Below, piece by piece: positions 50,255 to 61,225 of a stretch of DNA of 64,000 bases (positions are counted from its first letter, which is position 1; each line of letters starts with the position of its first letter). The DNA is from Streptomyces sp. DH5 (GTDB lineage: Bacteria > Actinomycetota > Actinomycetes > Streptomycetales > Streptomycetaceae). Position numbers and translations under genes: made by a program. The stretch covers positions 1-64,000 of the forward strand of contig NZ_JAHWGP010000035.1 in the NCBI RefSeq assembly GCF_020873915.1. Reading direction: 5' to 3'. The notes under the pieces were generated by a model that worked only from the letters and a program-made list of their open reading frames with translations, made no database searches and was not told the origin of the DNA.

Positions 50255-50899
50255 TCAGCTCGTCGCCGGTCCGCGCAGCCGGTGCCACATGGCCGGGACC
50301 GCGCTGATCAGCAGGGTCAGCACGATCGCCGCGAGGACGCCCTGCCACGGCTCCCTGAACAGCGACCCGCCGAGGACGCCGATCAGCTGGTACGTCGCCG
50401 CCCAGGCCACACAGGCCGGCAGGTTGCCGTGCACGAAGCGGCGCACCGGCCACTTCGCGACGAGACAGGCCAGCATCACCGGCAGCCGCCCGGCCGGCAT
50501 CAGCCGGGACAGCACCAGCACGGTCACCCCGTGGTCGGCGAGCTTCTGCTGCGCCTGCCGCAGACGGTCCTCCGGGGCCCGCCGGCGGATCGCCTCCAGC
50601 CAGCGCGAACCGTGGTCCGACCTCATCCCGCGCCGGCCCAGCCAGTACAGCGCCATGTCCCCGAGGAACGCGGCCAGCGACGCCGTGACGAGCAACAGCG
50701 CCATCGAGAACGGCGCCGTCCGGTGGAAGGCGACCACGGCCGCCGAACTCACCAGCGCGCCCGTGGGGATCACCGGCACCAGCGCACCGACCAGCACCAG
50801 AAGGAACAGCGTGGGATAGCCGATCACCTGCTGGGTCGCCTCGGGGGTGACGACCGCGGGCGTGGCCGCCGACGGCAGGTACCCCGCGGGAAGGATCAC
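50255..50899 (-). CDS. DedA-family membrane protein
   Basis: A 214-residue membrane protein with about five hydrophobic segments. The DedA motif is present as LSRLMPAGRLPVML, and GDMALYWLGRR is the first conserved half. DedA proteins are thought to be proton-driven lipid carriers or scramblases. The GTG at 50899 overlaps the stop of the upstream MBL gene (GTGA), and a membrane lipid context would fit both MBL-fold neighbours. Confidence 0.88.
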   Translation of the reverse strand: MILPAGYLPSAATPAVVTPEATQQVIGYPTLFLLVLVGALVPVIPTGALVSSAAVVAFHRTAPFSMALLLVTASLAAFLGDMALYWLGRRGMRSDHGSRWLEAIRRRAPEDRLRQAQQKLADHGVTVLVLSRLMPAGRLPVMLACLVAKWPVRRFVHGNLPACVAWAATYQLIGVLGGSLFREPWQGVLAAIVLTLLISAVPAMWHRLRGPATS

Positions 50900-51669
50900 C
50901 GTGCGACCTCCAGACGCACGCTCTCCCCGTGCCCGAGCCGGTGCACGGCCACCCCGGGGACGTGCCGGGCCGCCAGCCGCTCGAACTCGTGACCCGGCGA
51001 GTGGAACTCGTGCGGGCGCACGGCGTCCATCCCGATCGGCCAGTACGTGCCGTAGTGCACCGGTACCGCGCTGGGCGCCCCCAGCAGGGAGAGCGCCTCG
51101 GCGGCACGCCCCGCGTCCAGGTGTCCCTCACCGAGGTACGGCCCCCAGCCGCCCACCGGCAGCAGCGCCACGTCGACGGGCCCCACCTCCTTGGCCATCC
51201 CCTCGAACAGTCCGGTGTCCCCGGCGAAGTACGACCGCGCCTCCCCTTCCACGACGTAGCCGAGGGCGGGGGCGCGGTGCGGTCCGACCGGCAGCCGCCG
51301 CCCGTCGTGCCGCGCGGGCACCGCCCGTACGGCCAGCCGGCCGACCGTGGTCACCTCGCCCGGCGCCACCTCGCTCACCCTCAGGTGCGTGAGCCGGCGC
51401 AGCCCCGGCACGGCGCGTCGCGCGCCCCGGGGCACGAGCAGGCGCGTGCCCGGGGCGAGCAGGGCCAGGGACGGCAGATGCAGGTGGTCGGCGTGCAGAT
51501 GGGAGACGAGGGCCACGTCCGCGTGCCGCGCCTCGGGGGGCGGCACCGCGCCCCTCCGGCGCCGAAGATGCGCCAGCCGGCGTGCGAACAGGGGGTCGGT
51601 GAGCACCCGGGTGTGCGAGTCCTCGACCGTGCAGGTGGCGTGACCCCACCACGTGACCTCCACCGGCAC
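50896..51669 (-). CDS. UlaG-type metallo-beta-lactamase-fold hydrolase
   Basis: A 257-residue MBL-fold protein: VTWWGHATCTVED start, HLHADHLH metal site, YFAGDTGLFEGM and VPVHYGTYWPI. The short UlaG-like form differs from the longer MBL protein at 49168. Substrate unknown. The GTG at 51669 has AAGGGGGCG upstream; a second in-frame GTG follows two codons later. Confidence 0.85.
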   Translation of the reverse strand: MPVEVTWWGHATCTVEDSHTRVLTDPLFARRLAHLRRRRGAVPPPEARHADVALVSHLHADHLHLPSLALLAPGTRLLVPRGARRAVPGLRRLTHLRVSEVAPGEVTTVGRLAVRAVPARHDGRRLPVGPHRAPALGYVVEGEARSYFAGDTGLFEGMAKEVGPVDVALLPVGGWGPYLGEGHLDAGRAAEALSLLGAPSAVPVHYGTYWPIGMDAVRPHEFHSPGHEFERLAARHVPGVAVHRLGHGESVRLEVAR

Positions 51670-51752
51670 TTCCGCGCCCCCTTCGTGCGACTCCCCGAAG
51701 CCTACGTGCAGGAGTAGGGTCGGCGGCGAAAACCGGAGGTGAGGGGGGCTCC

Positions 51753-52154
51753 ATGGGACCGGTGAGGGTGACGGCGATCGCGGGTCTGACCGCGCTGGAG
51801 GAACTGGACACCGATCCGTTCCTGGTGGACTCCCGCAGCCAGCACGCCATGTGCGCCCGCTGGGCGGCCGAGCGGGGCCACGTCGTGGCCCGGGAACTGC
51901 TCGTGCGGGGGCTGCGCCCCGACCACTGCCTGCTGTGGGAGGGGGTGCGGCCGGGCGCCGACCTGTTCGTGGCGCCCAGCCTGCGGGTACTGGAACGGGC
52001 GCTGTCCTCGGTCGCGGAGTTCACCGCCGAGTGCAAGCGGCGGGGGGTGCGCGTGGAGACCGTGGACGGCGCGGAGCCGTCGTACGACGCGGCGATGAAG
52101 GCGCGGGTGCACCGCAGGCTGTCGATGCCGACCGCCGGCTACGACGGCCGGTGA
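51753..52154 (+). CDS. Conserved hypothetical protein
   Basis: A 133-residue, probably soluble protein of unknown function. It starts VTAIAGLTALEELDTDPFLVD and has a middle AERGHVVARELLVRGLRPD and an alpha/beta rhythm (strand-helix units) slightly like the N-terminal part of serine recombinases, but no catalytic serine motif is evident, so that comparison is not used. A TAGGGT box about 40 bases upstream may be its -10 element. No partner gene. Confidence 0.6.
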   Translation: MGPVRVTAIAGLTALEELDTDPFLVDSRSQHAMCARWAAERGHVVARELLVRGLRPDHCLLWEGVRPGADLFVAPSLRVLERALSSVAEFTAECKRRGVRVETVDGAEPSYDAAMKARVHRRLSMPTAGYDGR

Positions 52155-52242
52155 GCCGCCGACGGCCCGCGACCGGGGACGAAACGCCTGCTCCGGTCGT
52201 TGTGACAGGGTGATACGGGCCGGACCGGCCGGGACGTGAGGT

Positions 52243-54318
52243 GTGCGGGGCGTGGGTGGCGGGCGTTGGCGACGGATCGCCAGTCAGATCGGGCGGAGTG
52301 TCACGGTGTGGGTGGTCTCCACGCTCACCATGCTGCTGCTCGCCGGGATCCTCCCGGACTTCCGGCTGCGCTCGGCCGACGGCGGCAGCGCCACCGACAT
52401 CGCGGTCACGGCCGCCCTCGGCGCCGGCGCCTTCGGTCTGCTGTCCGCCCTGGTCTGGCCGTTGCTGGTGCGGTTGCTGCTGCTCGTGCCGGCGCTCGTC
52501 CTCGGTCTGCTGGTGTTCTTCCTCAACGGCGCCCTGCTCTGGCTGGCCCTGTACGTCAACCCGGTCGAAGGGGGTTCGGCCGCCCCGGAGACGGCGGTCG
52601 TGGTCGCCGCGGTCATGTCCGCCGTCGCCTCGGCCACCGGCGCCGGCCTCGCCGTGCGCGACGACGACGCCTACCGCCGCCGCCTCTACCGCCTCGCCCA
52701 CCGCAGACGCCGCTCGGCTCCGCCCTGCCCGGCCACTCCCGGCACGGTGTTCCTGCAGCTCGACGGCGTCGGCCACGACGTGCTCCTCGACGCCGTCGAC
52801 AAGGGCCTGATGCCCACCGTCGCCCGCTGGCTCGGCACCGGCACCGGCGGCGACCAGCCCTCGCACCGCCTCACCCGCTGGCGCACCGACTGGTCCAGCC
52901 AGACCGGTGCCAGCCAGCTCGGCATCCTGCACGGCAGCAACCACGACGTCCCCGCGTTCCGCTGGTACGAGAAGGCCCGCCGCGAGGTCATGGTCTGCAA
53001 CCGGCCCACCAGCGCCGCCGAACTCCAGGCCCGCGCCATCGAGTACTCCGGTCACGCCGGACTCCTCGCCCAAGACGGCGCCAGCCGCGGCAACCTCTTC
53101 GGCGGCGGCGCCGACGAACAGGCCCTGGTGCTGTCCATCGCCACCCGCCGCCGCGGGCCGGACGCCCGCTCCCGCGCGGGCTACTTCGCGTACTTCTCCG
53201 ACCCCGCCAACGCGGTGCGCACCGCGCTGTCCTTCGTCGCGGAGGCGGGCCGGGAGATCGGCCAGTCCACCCGCGCCCGGCTGCGCAAACAGCGCCCGCG
53301 CGTCGCGCGCGGCGGCCTCTACCCGTTCGTGCGGGCCTTCGCGACCGTCGTCGAACGGGACGTCGTCGTCGCCGCCGTCACGGGCGACCTGCTGGCCGGC
53401 CGCACCGCCGTCTACGCCGACCTGGTGGCCTACGACGAGGTCGCCCACCACTCCGGGCCGGTGAGCCGGGACACCGAGAAGGTCCTCCAGCGTCTCGACC
53501 GCTCCCTCGCCCTGATCGAGAGCGTCGCCGAGCACGCGCCCCGCCCCTACCGCATCGTGGTCCTCTCCGACCACGGGCAGAGCCCCGGGGAGACCTTCCG
53601 CCACCGCTACGGCCTCACCCTGGGCGACCTGGTGCGGGCCGGCTGCGGACTGCCCGTGCCGCGCCGCGCCCGGCGCACCCACAGCGGCGCCGAGGCCCGC
53701 GCGGCGGTCCGGGCCGCGCTGCGCCGGCCCGTCGAGGAGGGCGCCGAGCACTACCGTCCCTCCCGCGGCTCGGAACCGATCGTGCTCGCCTCCGGCAACC
53801 TGGGCCTGGTCTCCTTCCCGGACGTGCCGCACCGGATGACCAAGGAGGAGATCGACGCCCGTCACCCCGCGCTGCTGCCGACCCTCGCCAACCATCCCGG
53901 CATCGGCTTCCTCCTCGTCCGCAGCGAACGCCACGGCGGGATCGTGCTGGGCGCCTACGGCGCGGAGATCCCGCTGGACGAGCTGGACGACGACCCCGGG
54001 CCGCTGGCCGCCTTCGGCCCCGGCGCCGCCGACGTGGTGCGCCGCACCCACACCTTCCCGCACACCGCCGACATCATGGTCAACTCCTTCCACGACCCCG
54101 CGGACGGGGAGGTGCTGGCCTTCGAGGAGCAGATCGGCTCCCACGGGGGTCTCGGCGGCGCCCAGGCCCGTCCCTTCCTGCTGTCCCCGCTCGCGTTGTC
54201 CCCGCCGGTGCCCGAGGGCACGGAACTCGCCGGTGCCGAGCAGATCCACCAGGTGCTGCGCCGCTGGCTGACGGAGGCGGAGTCACCCGCGGTCCCGGAC
54301 GACAGCCGCGCGGCCTGA
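52243..54318 (+). CDS. Holin-like membrane domain fused to an alkaline-phosphatase-superfamily domain
   Basis: A 691-residue protein. The first about 150 residues hold four hydrophobic segments (VWVVSTLTMLLLAGILP, ALGAGAFGLLSALVWPLLV, LLVPALVLGLLVFFLNGAL, AAVMSAVASATGAGLAV) like phage-holin family IV membrane proteins. The rest is a phosphodiesterase/alkaline-phosphatase fold: VFLQLDGVGHDVLLDAVDKGLMP, TGASQLGILHGSN (nucleophile region), YDEVAHHSGP and VVLSDHGQSPG metal motifs. Probably a membrane-tethered phosphodiester or phospho-lipid hydrolase; which side of the membrane is unclear. GTG start at 52243; 52252 is an alternative. Confidence 0.82.
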   Translation: MRGVGGGRWRRIASQIGRSVTVWVVSTLTMLLLAGILPDFRLRSADGGSATDIAVTAALGAGAFGLLSALVWPLLVRLLLLVPALVLGLLVFFLNGALLWLALYVNPVEGGSAAPETAVVVAAVMSAVASATGAGLAVRDDDAYRRRLYRLAHRRRRSAPPCPATPGTVFLQLDGVGHDVLLDAVDKGLMPTVARWLGTGTGGDQPSHRLTRWRTDWSSQTGASQLGILHGSNHDVPAFRWYEKARREVMVCNRPTSAAELQARAIEYSGHAGLLAQDGASRGNLFGGGADEQALVLSIATRRRGPDARSRAGYFAYFSDPANAVRTALSFVAEAGREIGQSTRARLRKQRPRVARGGLYPFVRAFATVVERDVVVAAVTGDLLAGRTAVYADLVAYDEVAHHSGPVSRDTEKVLQRLDRSLALIESVAEHAPRPYRIVVLSDHGQSPGETFRHRYGLTLGDLVRAGCGLPVPRRARRTHSGAEARAAVRAALRRPVEEGAEHYRPSRGSEPIVLASGNLGLVSFPDVPHRMTKEEIDARHPALLPTLANHPGIGFLLVRSERHGGIVLGAYGAEIPLDELDDDPGPLAAFGPGAADVVRRTHTFPHTADIMVNSFHDPADGEVLAFEEQIGSHGGLGGAQARPFLLSPLALSPPVPEGTELAGAEQIHQVLRRWLTEAESPAVPDDSRAA

Positions 54319-54361
54319 GCGGACCGTTGACCCGCGGGAGGCACCCGAGGAGGATGACGCG

Positions 54362-54868
54362 ATGAACCAGGCCGCCGCGCACACGCTGGAGGAACTCCGG
54401 GCCCTGGCCCCGGCCGTGCGCACGGACGTCCTGCGCGTCCTGGACCGCGTCGTGCTGGAAGTTCCCGCCCACTGGAGCCGCCGGAAGGGGGTTCCCCAGC
54501 TCATGGTGCTCCTCGACGGCCGCGGGGACGCCCGGACGGAGCGGACCGGCTTGCGGGAACTGGCCCGGCACGGGTTCCTCGACGAGTTCCACCGCTGGGT
54601 CCGCGGGGTGCCGGCCGGGAGGGCGGAGGAGCACGGCTGTGCCGCCCTGGTGTTCGGCGACCGCATCCACGCGAGGATCAACCGGATCGGTCCCTTCGGG
54701 TCGCCCCGCCTCTTCCCGGACACCCGTGTCCACGTCGAACTGGCGCACCGGGACCTGCGGAGGGGACTGGCCTTCTCGTTCCCCTTCGGGACCGAGGGCC
54801 GGCTCTTCCCGCGGCTGGTGTGCCAGGACTGGGTGCCCCAGGTCCTCGACCGTGCCCGGCTCCGCTGA
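54362..54868 (+). CDS. Hypothetical protein downstream of the phosphatase gene
   Basis: A 168-residue protein of unknown function. Begins MNQAAAHTLEELRALAP, no signal peptide, Arg/Leu-rich, with possible strand segments (VPQLMVLLDGRGDAR, GCAALVFGDRIHARINRIGPFG, DTRVHVELAH). GAGGAGG lies about ten bases before the ATG, and the gene follows the holin-phosphatase by 43 bases, so co-transcription is likely. I recognise no family. Confidence 0.6.
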   Translation: MNQAAAHTLEELRALAPAVRTDVLRVLDRVVLEVPAHWSRRKGVPQLMVLLDGRGDARTERTGLRELARHGFLDEFHRWVRGVPAGRAEEHGCAALVFGDRIHARINRIGPFGSPRLFPDTRVHVELAHRDLRRGLAFSFPFGTEGRLFPRLVCQDWVPQVLDRARLR

Positions 54869-54997
54869 AAACTCGTTGCCCCCCCGCGCGCGACGCAGTT
54901 CACTGGACCCCGCGCCCGTCGTGATCCGTGTGCTCCGGTCCGGGGCCGGTGATGCGTGCGCCCCCTCCGATCTCCACCGCAGCCCGGGAGTCCTTGC

Positions 54998-56059
54998 GTG
55001 CAGGCAGCCGTCACCGTCACCCCCGCCCGTGTCCCGGAGCTGCTGCTCGGTCTCGCGACCGTGCGGCCGGTGTTCCTCTGGGGCGCGCCCGGTATCGGGA
55101 AGTCCTCCCTGGTCAGGGACTTCGCCGAAAGCCTGGGACTGGAGTGCGTGAGCCTGCTGGGCACCCAGCTCGCCCCGGAGGACCTGATCGGTGTGCCGCA
55201 GATCCGCGACGGCCGCTCGGTGTTCTGCCCGCCGGGGGCCATCGCCCGCGACGAGCCCTACTGCCTGTTCCTCGACGAGCTGAACGCGGCCACCCCGGAC
55301 GTGCAGAAGGCGTTCTACTCGCTGATCCTGGACCGCCGGATCGGCGACTACGAGCTGCCCGAGGGCTCCATCGTCATCGGCGCCGGCAACCGCGCCACCG
55401 ACAACGCGCTGGCCCGCCCGATCGCCTCCGCGCTCGTCAACCGCCTCACCCACGTCCACCTCGAGGTGTCCCCCCGGGACTGGCTGGTCTGGGCGGGGAA
55501 CAACGGCATCCACCCGTGGATCACCGACCACCTCACCGACCGCCCCGACCACCTGTGGTCCAAGCCCCCGAAGACCGAGGAGCCCTTCTCCACACCCCGG
55601 TCCTGGCACATGCTCTCCGACGCGCTGCACTCCTTCGGCCGCGACCTCGACGAGGGCACCCTGAAGGTCCTGGCCCACGGCACGCTCACCCCCGCGCACG
55701 CCACCGCCTTCTGCGGCTACGTCAAGATCGTGCGCAGCCGCTTCGGGATCGACGCCGTGATCAAGGGCGAGGCCCGCTGGCCGCACCGGATCGAGGACCG
55801 CGACCTGCTCTACTACCTCGCCGACTCGTTCCGCGGACGCCTCGTCAAGGAGCTCCCGGCGAGCAAGGAGCACATGTCGGCGAACGGCCGGCAGACCGCG
55901 TACCGCGCCAAGTCGCTGCTGGTGCAGCTCGCCGAGATCTCCGTCGAGGTCGCCCAGACCGTCATCGCCTCCGACCACGACGGCAACCCGGTCCTGCCGG
56001 CGTGGTTCCTCGTCGAGGCGGCCCGTGACATGCCGCGCCTCGTGGAGGCGCGCCGGTGA
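54998..56059 (+). CDS. MoxR-type AAA+ ATPase
   Basis: A 353-residue AAA+ ATPase. Walker A GAPGIGKS at 29-36, Walker B CLFLDELN at 89-96, then sensor 1 IVIGAGNRATDN (residues about 125-136), and SALVNRLTHVHLE as the arginine-finger region. MoxR ATPases act as chaperones with VWA-domain partners to load metals or remodel complexes; the partner is the next gene, joined by a GTGA overlap. The GTG at 54998 has GGGAG upstream. Confidence 0.9.
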   Translation: MQAAVTVTPARVPELLLGLATVRPVFLWGAPGIGKSSLVRDFAESLGLECVSLLGTQLAPEDLIGVPQIRDGRSVFCPPGAIARDEPYCLFLDELNAATPDVQKAFYSLILDRRIGDYELPEGSIVIGAGNRATDNALARPIASALVNRLTHVHLEVSPRDWLVWAGNNGIHPWITDHLTDRPDHLWSKPPKTEEPFSTPRSWHMLSDALHSFGRDLDEGTLKVLAHGTLTPAHATAFCGYVKIVRSRFGIDAVIKGEARWPHRIEDRDLLYYLADSFRGRLVKELPASKEHMSANGRQTAYRAKSLLVQLAEISVEVAQTVIASDHDGNPVLPAWFLVEAARDMPRLVEARR

Positions 56060-57858
56060 GCGGCGCCCGCGCGAAGGGGCCGGGGAAGCGGGACCTCGCC
56101 CAGGAGGCGTTCGACGCGGGGCTGGGGCTGGTGCGGGCCAACCCCGCGCTGAACGCCGTGGAGTTCGACGTCTGCCGCCGGGAGAACTGCGAGCTGGCAC
56201 CCCGCGACGGACTGGTCCGCGTGGACTCCGGGGCTGTGCTGCACGCCCACCCGGACCGCAGGGCGGACCCGCAGGAGTGGGCGTGGGCCCTCGCCCACGC
56301 CGTCCTCCACCTCGGCTTCGGCCACGTCCCGGCCGCCAAGGGCACCCGCGAACAGCCCGACCGCAGCGAGCTCGCCGCCCGCTGCGTCGTCGTCAACCGC
56401 TTCCTGCTCGGCTTCCCCGTCGGCAGGACCCCCGACCACCTGCCCGCCGCCTACCCCGACGGCGACGAGGAACGGCTCGCCGCCCACTGGCGCCGCGACG
56501 GCGTCCCGGCCGTGTACGAACGCTGCGGCACGGCCGGCGGCGAGGCGGACCTGTTCCTCCAGGAGTGGTACGCCTGCTACGGGCAGCCACCGGATCACCA
56601 GCTGGCGTTCGCCACCGCCCTCACCCGCACCGTGTCCGCCGCGATGGACATGGCGGCCGGCCGCCGCGACAGCCTCGACGGCAAGCCGGCCCCCCGACGC
56701 CCCTGGGAGCGGGCGCTCGGCTGGTTCGTGTCCTCCTACCCGCTGCTCGGCGGCATCGCCTCCGGCATCACCCTCGTCGCCGACGCCGAACTGGCCCGCG
56801 CCCACGCCATCTCCGTTGCGGCCGTCGACGCCGCGGCCGGCGAGATCTACATCAACCCGCTGCGGCAGTTCGACGAGGAGGAGTGGCGGTTCGTCCTCGC
56901 CCACGAGATGCTGCACGCGGCCCTGCGCCACGGCGACCGCCGCGGCGGACGCGACCCGTTCCTCTTCAACGTCGCCTGCGACTTCGTCATCAACGGCTGG
57001 CTGGAGGAGATGCGGGTCGGCACCATGCCCGAGGGCATGCTGTACGACAAGGACCTCGCCGGGCTGTCCGCCGAGGAGGTCTACGACCGCATCGCCGCCG
57101 ACCTGCGCCGCGTCCGGCGCTTCGCCACCCCGCGCGGCAAAGGAGCCGGTGACATCCTCGGCGCGCCCCTCGGCCCTCTCCGCGACCACGTCGACCTCGA
57201 CGGCTTCTACCGCCGCGGCCTCGCCCAGGGCCTGGACCTGCACGACCGGCAGGAGCGCGGTTTCCTGCCCGCCGGCCTGGTCCAGGAGATCCGGGCGCTC
57301 AGCCATCCGCCGGTGCCCTGGGACGCCCGGCTCGCCCGCTGGTTCGACGAGTTCGTGCCGAGTCCCGCACCGCTCCGGTCGTACGCGCGTCCCTCCCGCC
57401 GTCAGGCGTCCACCCCGGACATCCCCCGCGCGGGCCGGTACTTCCCGCCCGAGGAGATCGCCCGCTGCACCTTCGGCGTCGTCCTGGACACCTCCGGCTC
57501 CATGGACCGCGTCCTGCTCGGCAAGGCGCTCGGCGCCATCGCCTCCTACGCCGAGGTCCGCGACGTCCCGGCCGCCCGCGTGGTGTTCTGCGACGCGGCA
57601 CCGCACGACGCGGGCTACGTACCGGTCACCGAGATCGCCGGGAGGGTGCGGGTGCGCGGCCGGGGCGGCACCGTGCTCCAGCCCGGCATCGACTTCCTCC
57701 AGCGAGCCGACGACTTCCCCGCCACCGCGCCGATCCTGGTCATCACCGACGGCTGGTGCGACGACGTCCTGCGGGTCCGGCGCGAACACGCGTACCTGAT
57801 CCCGCAGGGGGCACGGCTGCCGTTCACCGCCAGAGGGCCCGTCTTCCGGGTGAGTTGA
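56056..57858 (+). CDS. VWA-like metallopeptidase-domain protein (DUF2201 type)
   Basis: A 600-residue partner of the MoxR ATPase. The N-terminal half is a putative metallopeptidase: LAHEMLHAALRH gives HExxH (H283, E284, H287), with NVACDFVIN about 20 residues later. An earlier HAVLH (81-85) looks like a degenerate second copy. The C-terminal part is a VWA-like domain with a MIDAS motif DTSGSM (478-483) and ITDGWCDD. DUF2201/VWA pairs with MoxR are widespread but lack a defined target. The GTG overlaps the ATPase stop. Confidence 0.88.
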   Translation: MSGARAKGPGKRDLAQEAFDAGLGLVRANPALNAVEFDVCRRENCELAPRDGLVRVDSGAVLHAHPDRRADPQEWAWALAHAVLHLGFGHVPAAKGTREQPDRSELAARCVVVNRFLLGFPVGRTPDHLPAAYPDGDEERLAAHWRRDGVPAVYERCGTAGGEADLFLQEWYACYGQPPDHQLAFATALTRTVSAAMDMAAGRRDSLDGKPAPRRPWERALGWFVSSYPLLGGIASGITLVADAELARAHAISVAAVDAAAGEIYINPLRQFDEEEWRFVLAHEMLHAALRHGDRRGGRDPFLFNVACDFVINGWLEEMRVGTMPEGMLYDKDLAGLSAEEVYDRIAADLRRVRRFATPRGKGAGDILGAPLGPLRDHVDLDGFYRRGLAQGLDLHDRQERGFLPAGLVQEIRALSHPPVPWDARLARWFDEFVPSPAPLRSYARPSRRQASTPDIPRAGRYFPPEEIARCTFGVVLDTSGSMDRVLLGKALGAIASYAEVRDVPAARVVFCDAAPHDAGYVPVTEIAGRVRVRGRGGTVLQPGIDFLQRADDFPATAPILVITDGWCDDVLRVRREHAYLIPQGARLPFTARGPVFRVS

Positions 57859-57882
57859 GCCGTGATGTGATCGGATGGGGGA

Positions 57883-57906
57883 GGGTGCCCGGTGATCAGG
57901 GCACCC
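57883..57906 (+). terminator. Hairpin after the MoxR/VWA pair
   Basis: GGGTGCCC (57883-57890) and GGGCACCC (57899-57906) pair over an eight-base loop, 24 bases past the stop. Confidence 0.6.
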
Positions 57907-57956
57907 GGACCGAGTACCGCCGGACACCCGTCCGGACCTTTTCGAAAGGATGCGTC

Positions 57957-58385
57957 ATGGCAACCACGCGCTCCGCACACACCGTGTGGGAAGGCAGTCT
58001 CTTCAAGGGCAGCGGGGTCGTCGCCTTCGACTCCTCCGGTGCCATCGCCGAGCAGCCGGTCACCTGGGCGTCGCGTGCCGAGGACGCGAACGGGAAGACC
58101 AGCCCGGAGGAGCTGATCGCCGCCGCGCACTCCAGCTGCTTCTCGATGGCCCTGTCCAACGGACTCGACAAGGCAGGCACCCCGCCGACCAGGCTGACCA
58201 CCTCCGCCGACGTCACCTTCGTGCCCGGTCAGGGCATCACCGGCGTCCACCTCACCGTCGAGGGAACCGTCCCCGGCCTGGACGAGGCCGGATTCGTCGC
58301 CGCGGCCGAGGACGCCAAGGTGAACTGCCCGGTCAGCCAGGCACTGAAGGGCACCGAGATCACCCTGACGGCGAAGCTCGCCTGA
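57957..58385 (+). CDS. OsmC/Ohr-family peroxiredoxin
   Basis: A 142-residue thiol peroxidase that reduces organic hydroperoxides or responds to osmotic stress. The two reactive cysteines are visible in HSSCFSMAL and KVNCPVSQAL, and ITLTAKLA is the usual end. Osm-type members are stress genes in many bacteria. The ATG at 57957 is preceded by GAAAGGA. Single-gene unit bounded by hairpins on both sides. Confidence 0.93.
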   Translation: MATTRSAHTVWEGSLFKGSGVVAFDSSGAIAEQPVTWASRAEDANGKTSPEELIAAAHSSCFSMALSNGLDKAGTPPTRLTTSADVTFVPGQGITGVHLTVEGTVPGLDEAGFVAAAEDAKVNCPVSQALKGTEITLTAKLA

Positions 58386-58406
58386 CCCGCCCGCCGCGAC
58401 GGGCGA

Positions 58407-58438
58407 CCGCGGGCCGCCCCGTCCGGGGCGGCCCGCGG
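58407..58438 (+). terminator. Perfect 14-bp hairpin after osmC
   Basis: CCGCGGGCCGCCCC (58407-58420), loop GTCC, GGGGCGGCCCGCGG (58425-58438), 22 bases after the stop. It may isolate osmC from the next gene. Confidence 0.85.
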
Positions 58439-58492
58439 CGCGTCACCCTCCGGGTCAGTCCGCGGCCCGTCACCCTCCGGGAGCCGACCACC

Positions 58493-59236
58493 ATGACGCC
58501 ACGCCCCGCCGTCTCCGCGCACCGGGGAGGCAGCGAGCGCGCCGCCCCGGCCACCTGGGAGGCGTACGAGGACGCGCTCGCCTCGGGCGCGGAGTACGTC
58601 GAGCTCGACGTCCGGCGTACCGTGGACGGCGTCCTCGTCGTCCACCACGACCCCCGGGCGGGGCACACCGGACCGCTCCTGTCCACGCTCACCCACGCCG
58701 AGCTGAACGCACGCGCCGGATACCCCGTGCCGGTCGTGGACGAGGTCATGGAGCTGGTCGCCGGGAAGCTCGTCGCCCATCTGGACCTCAAGGAGACCGG
58801 CCACGAGCGGGAGCTGATCGACCGTGCGGTCGCCCTGCTCGGCACGGACGGCTGCGTCGCCACCACCCTCGAGGACCGCTCGGTCGCCGCCATCACCGCC
58901 GCCCGGCCGCGCGTGCGCACCCTCCTCTCCCTGGGCCGCGACGGCCACGGCCTCGGCCGGCGCAGCCTGGTCGCCACCCGGATCAGCGAACTGCTCCCCA
59001 TGCGCCGCGTGCGCGCCTGCGGCGCCCACGGGGTCGCCGTGCACCAGCGTCTGGCCCGCGCCACCGTGCTGCGCGAGGCCGCGCGTAACAGACTGTTCAC
59101 CATGGTGTGGACCGTCAACGAGGACGCGGCCCTGCGCGGTTTCCTGGGCGACCCGCGCGTGGACGTGCTGATCACGGACCGTCCCCGCCGCGCGGTGGAA
59201 CTGCGCGGGCTCACGGACGCCCGCACCTCCCGGTGA
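58493..59236 (+). CDS. Glycerophosphodiester phosphodiesterase
   Basis: A 247-residue GDPD-family enzyme that releases glycerol 3-phosphate from deacylated phospholipids. [10 protein letters not shown] carries the first His-Arg pair (H10, R11), EYVELDVR the metal acids (E38, D40), VLVVHHDP the second His (H53), and HLDLKETGH another ligand. The usual PENT motif reads PATW. No signal peptide, so it is likely cytoplasmic. GGGAG is upstream of the ATG. A 16-20-base direct repeat (GTCACCCTCCGGG) sits in the leader. Confidence 0.9.
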   Translation: MTPRPAVSAHRGGSERAAPATWEAYEDALASGAEYVELDVRRTVDGVLVVHHDPRAGHTGPLLSTLTHAELNARAGYPVPVVDEVMELVAGKLVAHLDLKETGHERELIDRAVALLGTDGCVATTLEDRSVAAITAARPRVRTLLSLGRDGHGLGRRSLVATRISELLPMRRVRACGAHGVAVHQRLARATVLREAARNRLFTMVWTVNEDAALRGFLGDPRVDVLITDRPRRAVELRGLTDARTSR

Positions 59237-59255
59237 ACAACCACCCGATCAAACC

Positions 59256-59285
59256 ATTGACAACAGGGCGCTCAAGTTTTGTGCT
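59256..59285 (+). promoter_or_regulatory. dnaK promoter with an HspR (HAIR)-like site
   Basis: TTGACA (59257-59262), 17 bases, TGTGCT (59280-59285) is a vegetative-type promoter. Over it lies ATTGACA-N7-GCTCAAG (59256-59276), matching the HAIR consensus CTTGAGT-N7-ACTCAAG at 10 of 14 positions with the right spacing. Confidence 0.45.
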
Positions 59286-59333
59286 GGAAGGTGCCGGAAG
59301 TCCGGAGAGGTGCCCTGGCGGAAGGGGACAGCG

Positions 59334-61208
<1,875 letters not shown>

Positions 61209-61225
61209 AGCCGGCCGGCCCGGTC

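Noticed and set aside
51753-52154. Serine recombinase fragment
   Set aside because: The alpha/beta rhythm is vaguely similar, but the catalytic serine and arginine motifs are missing.
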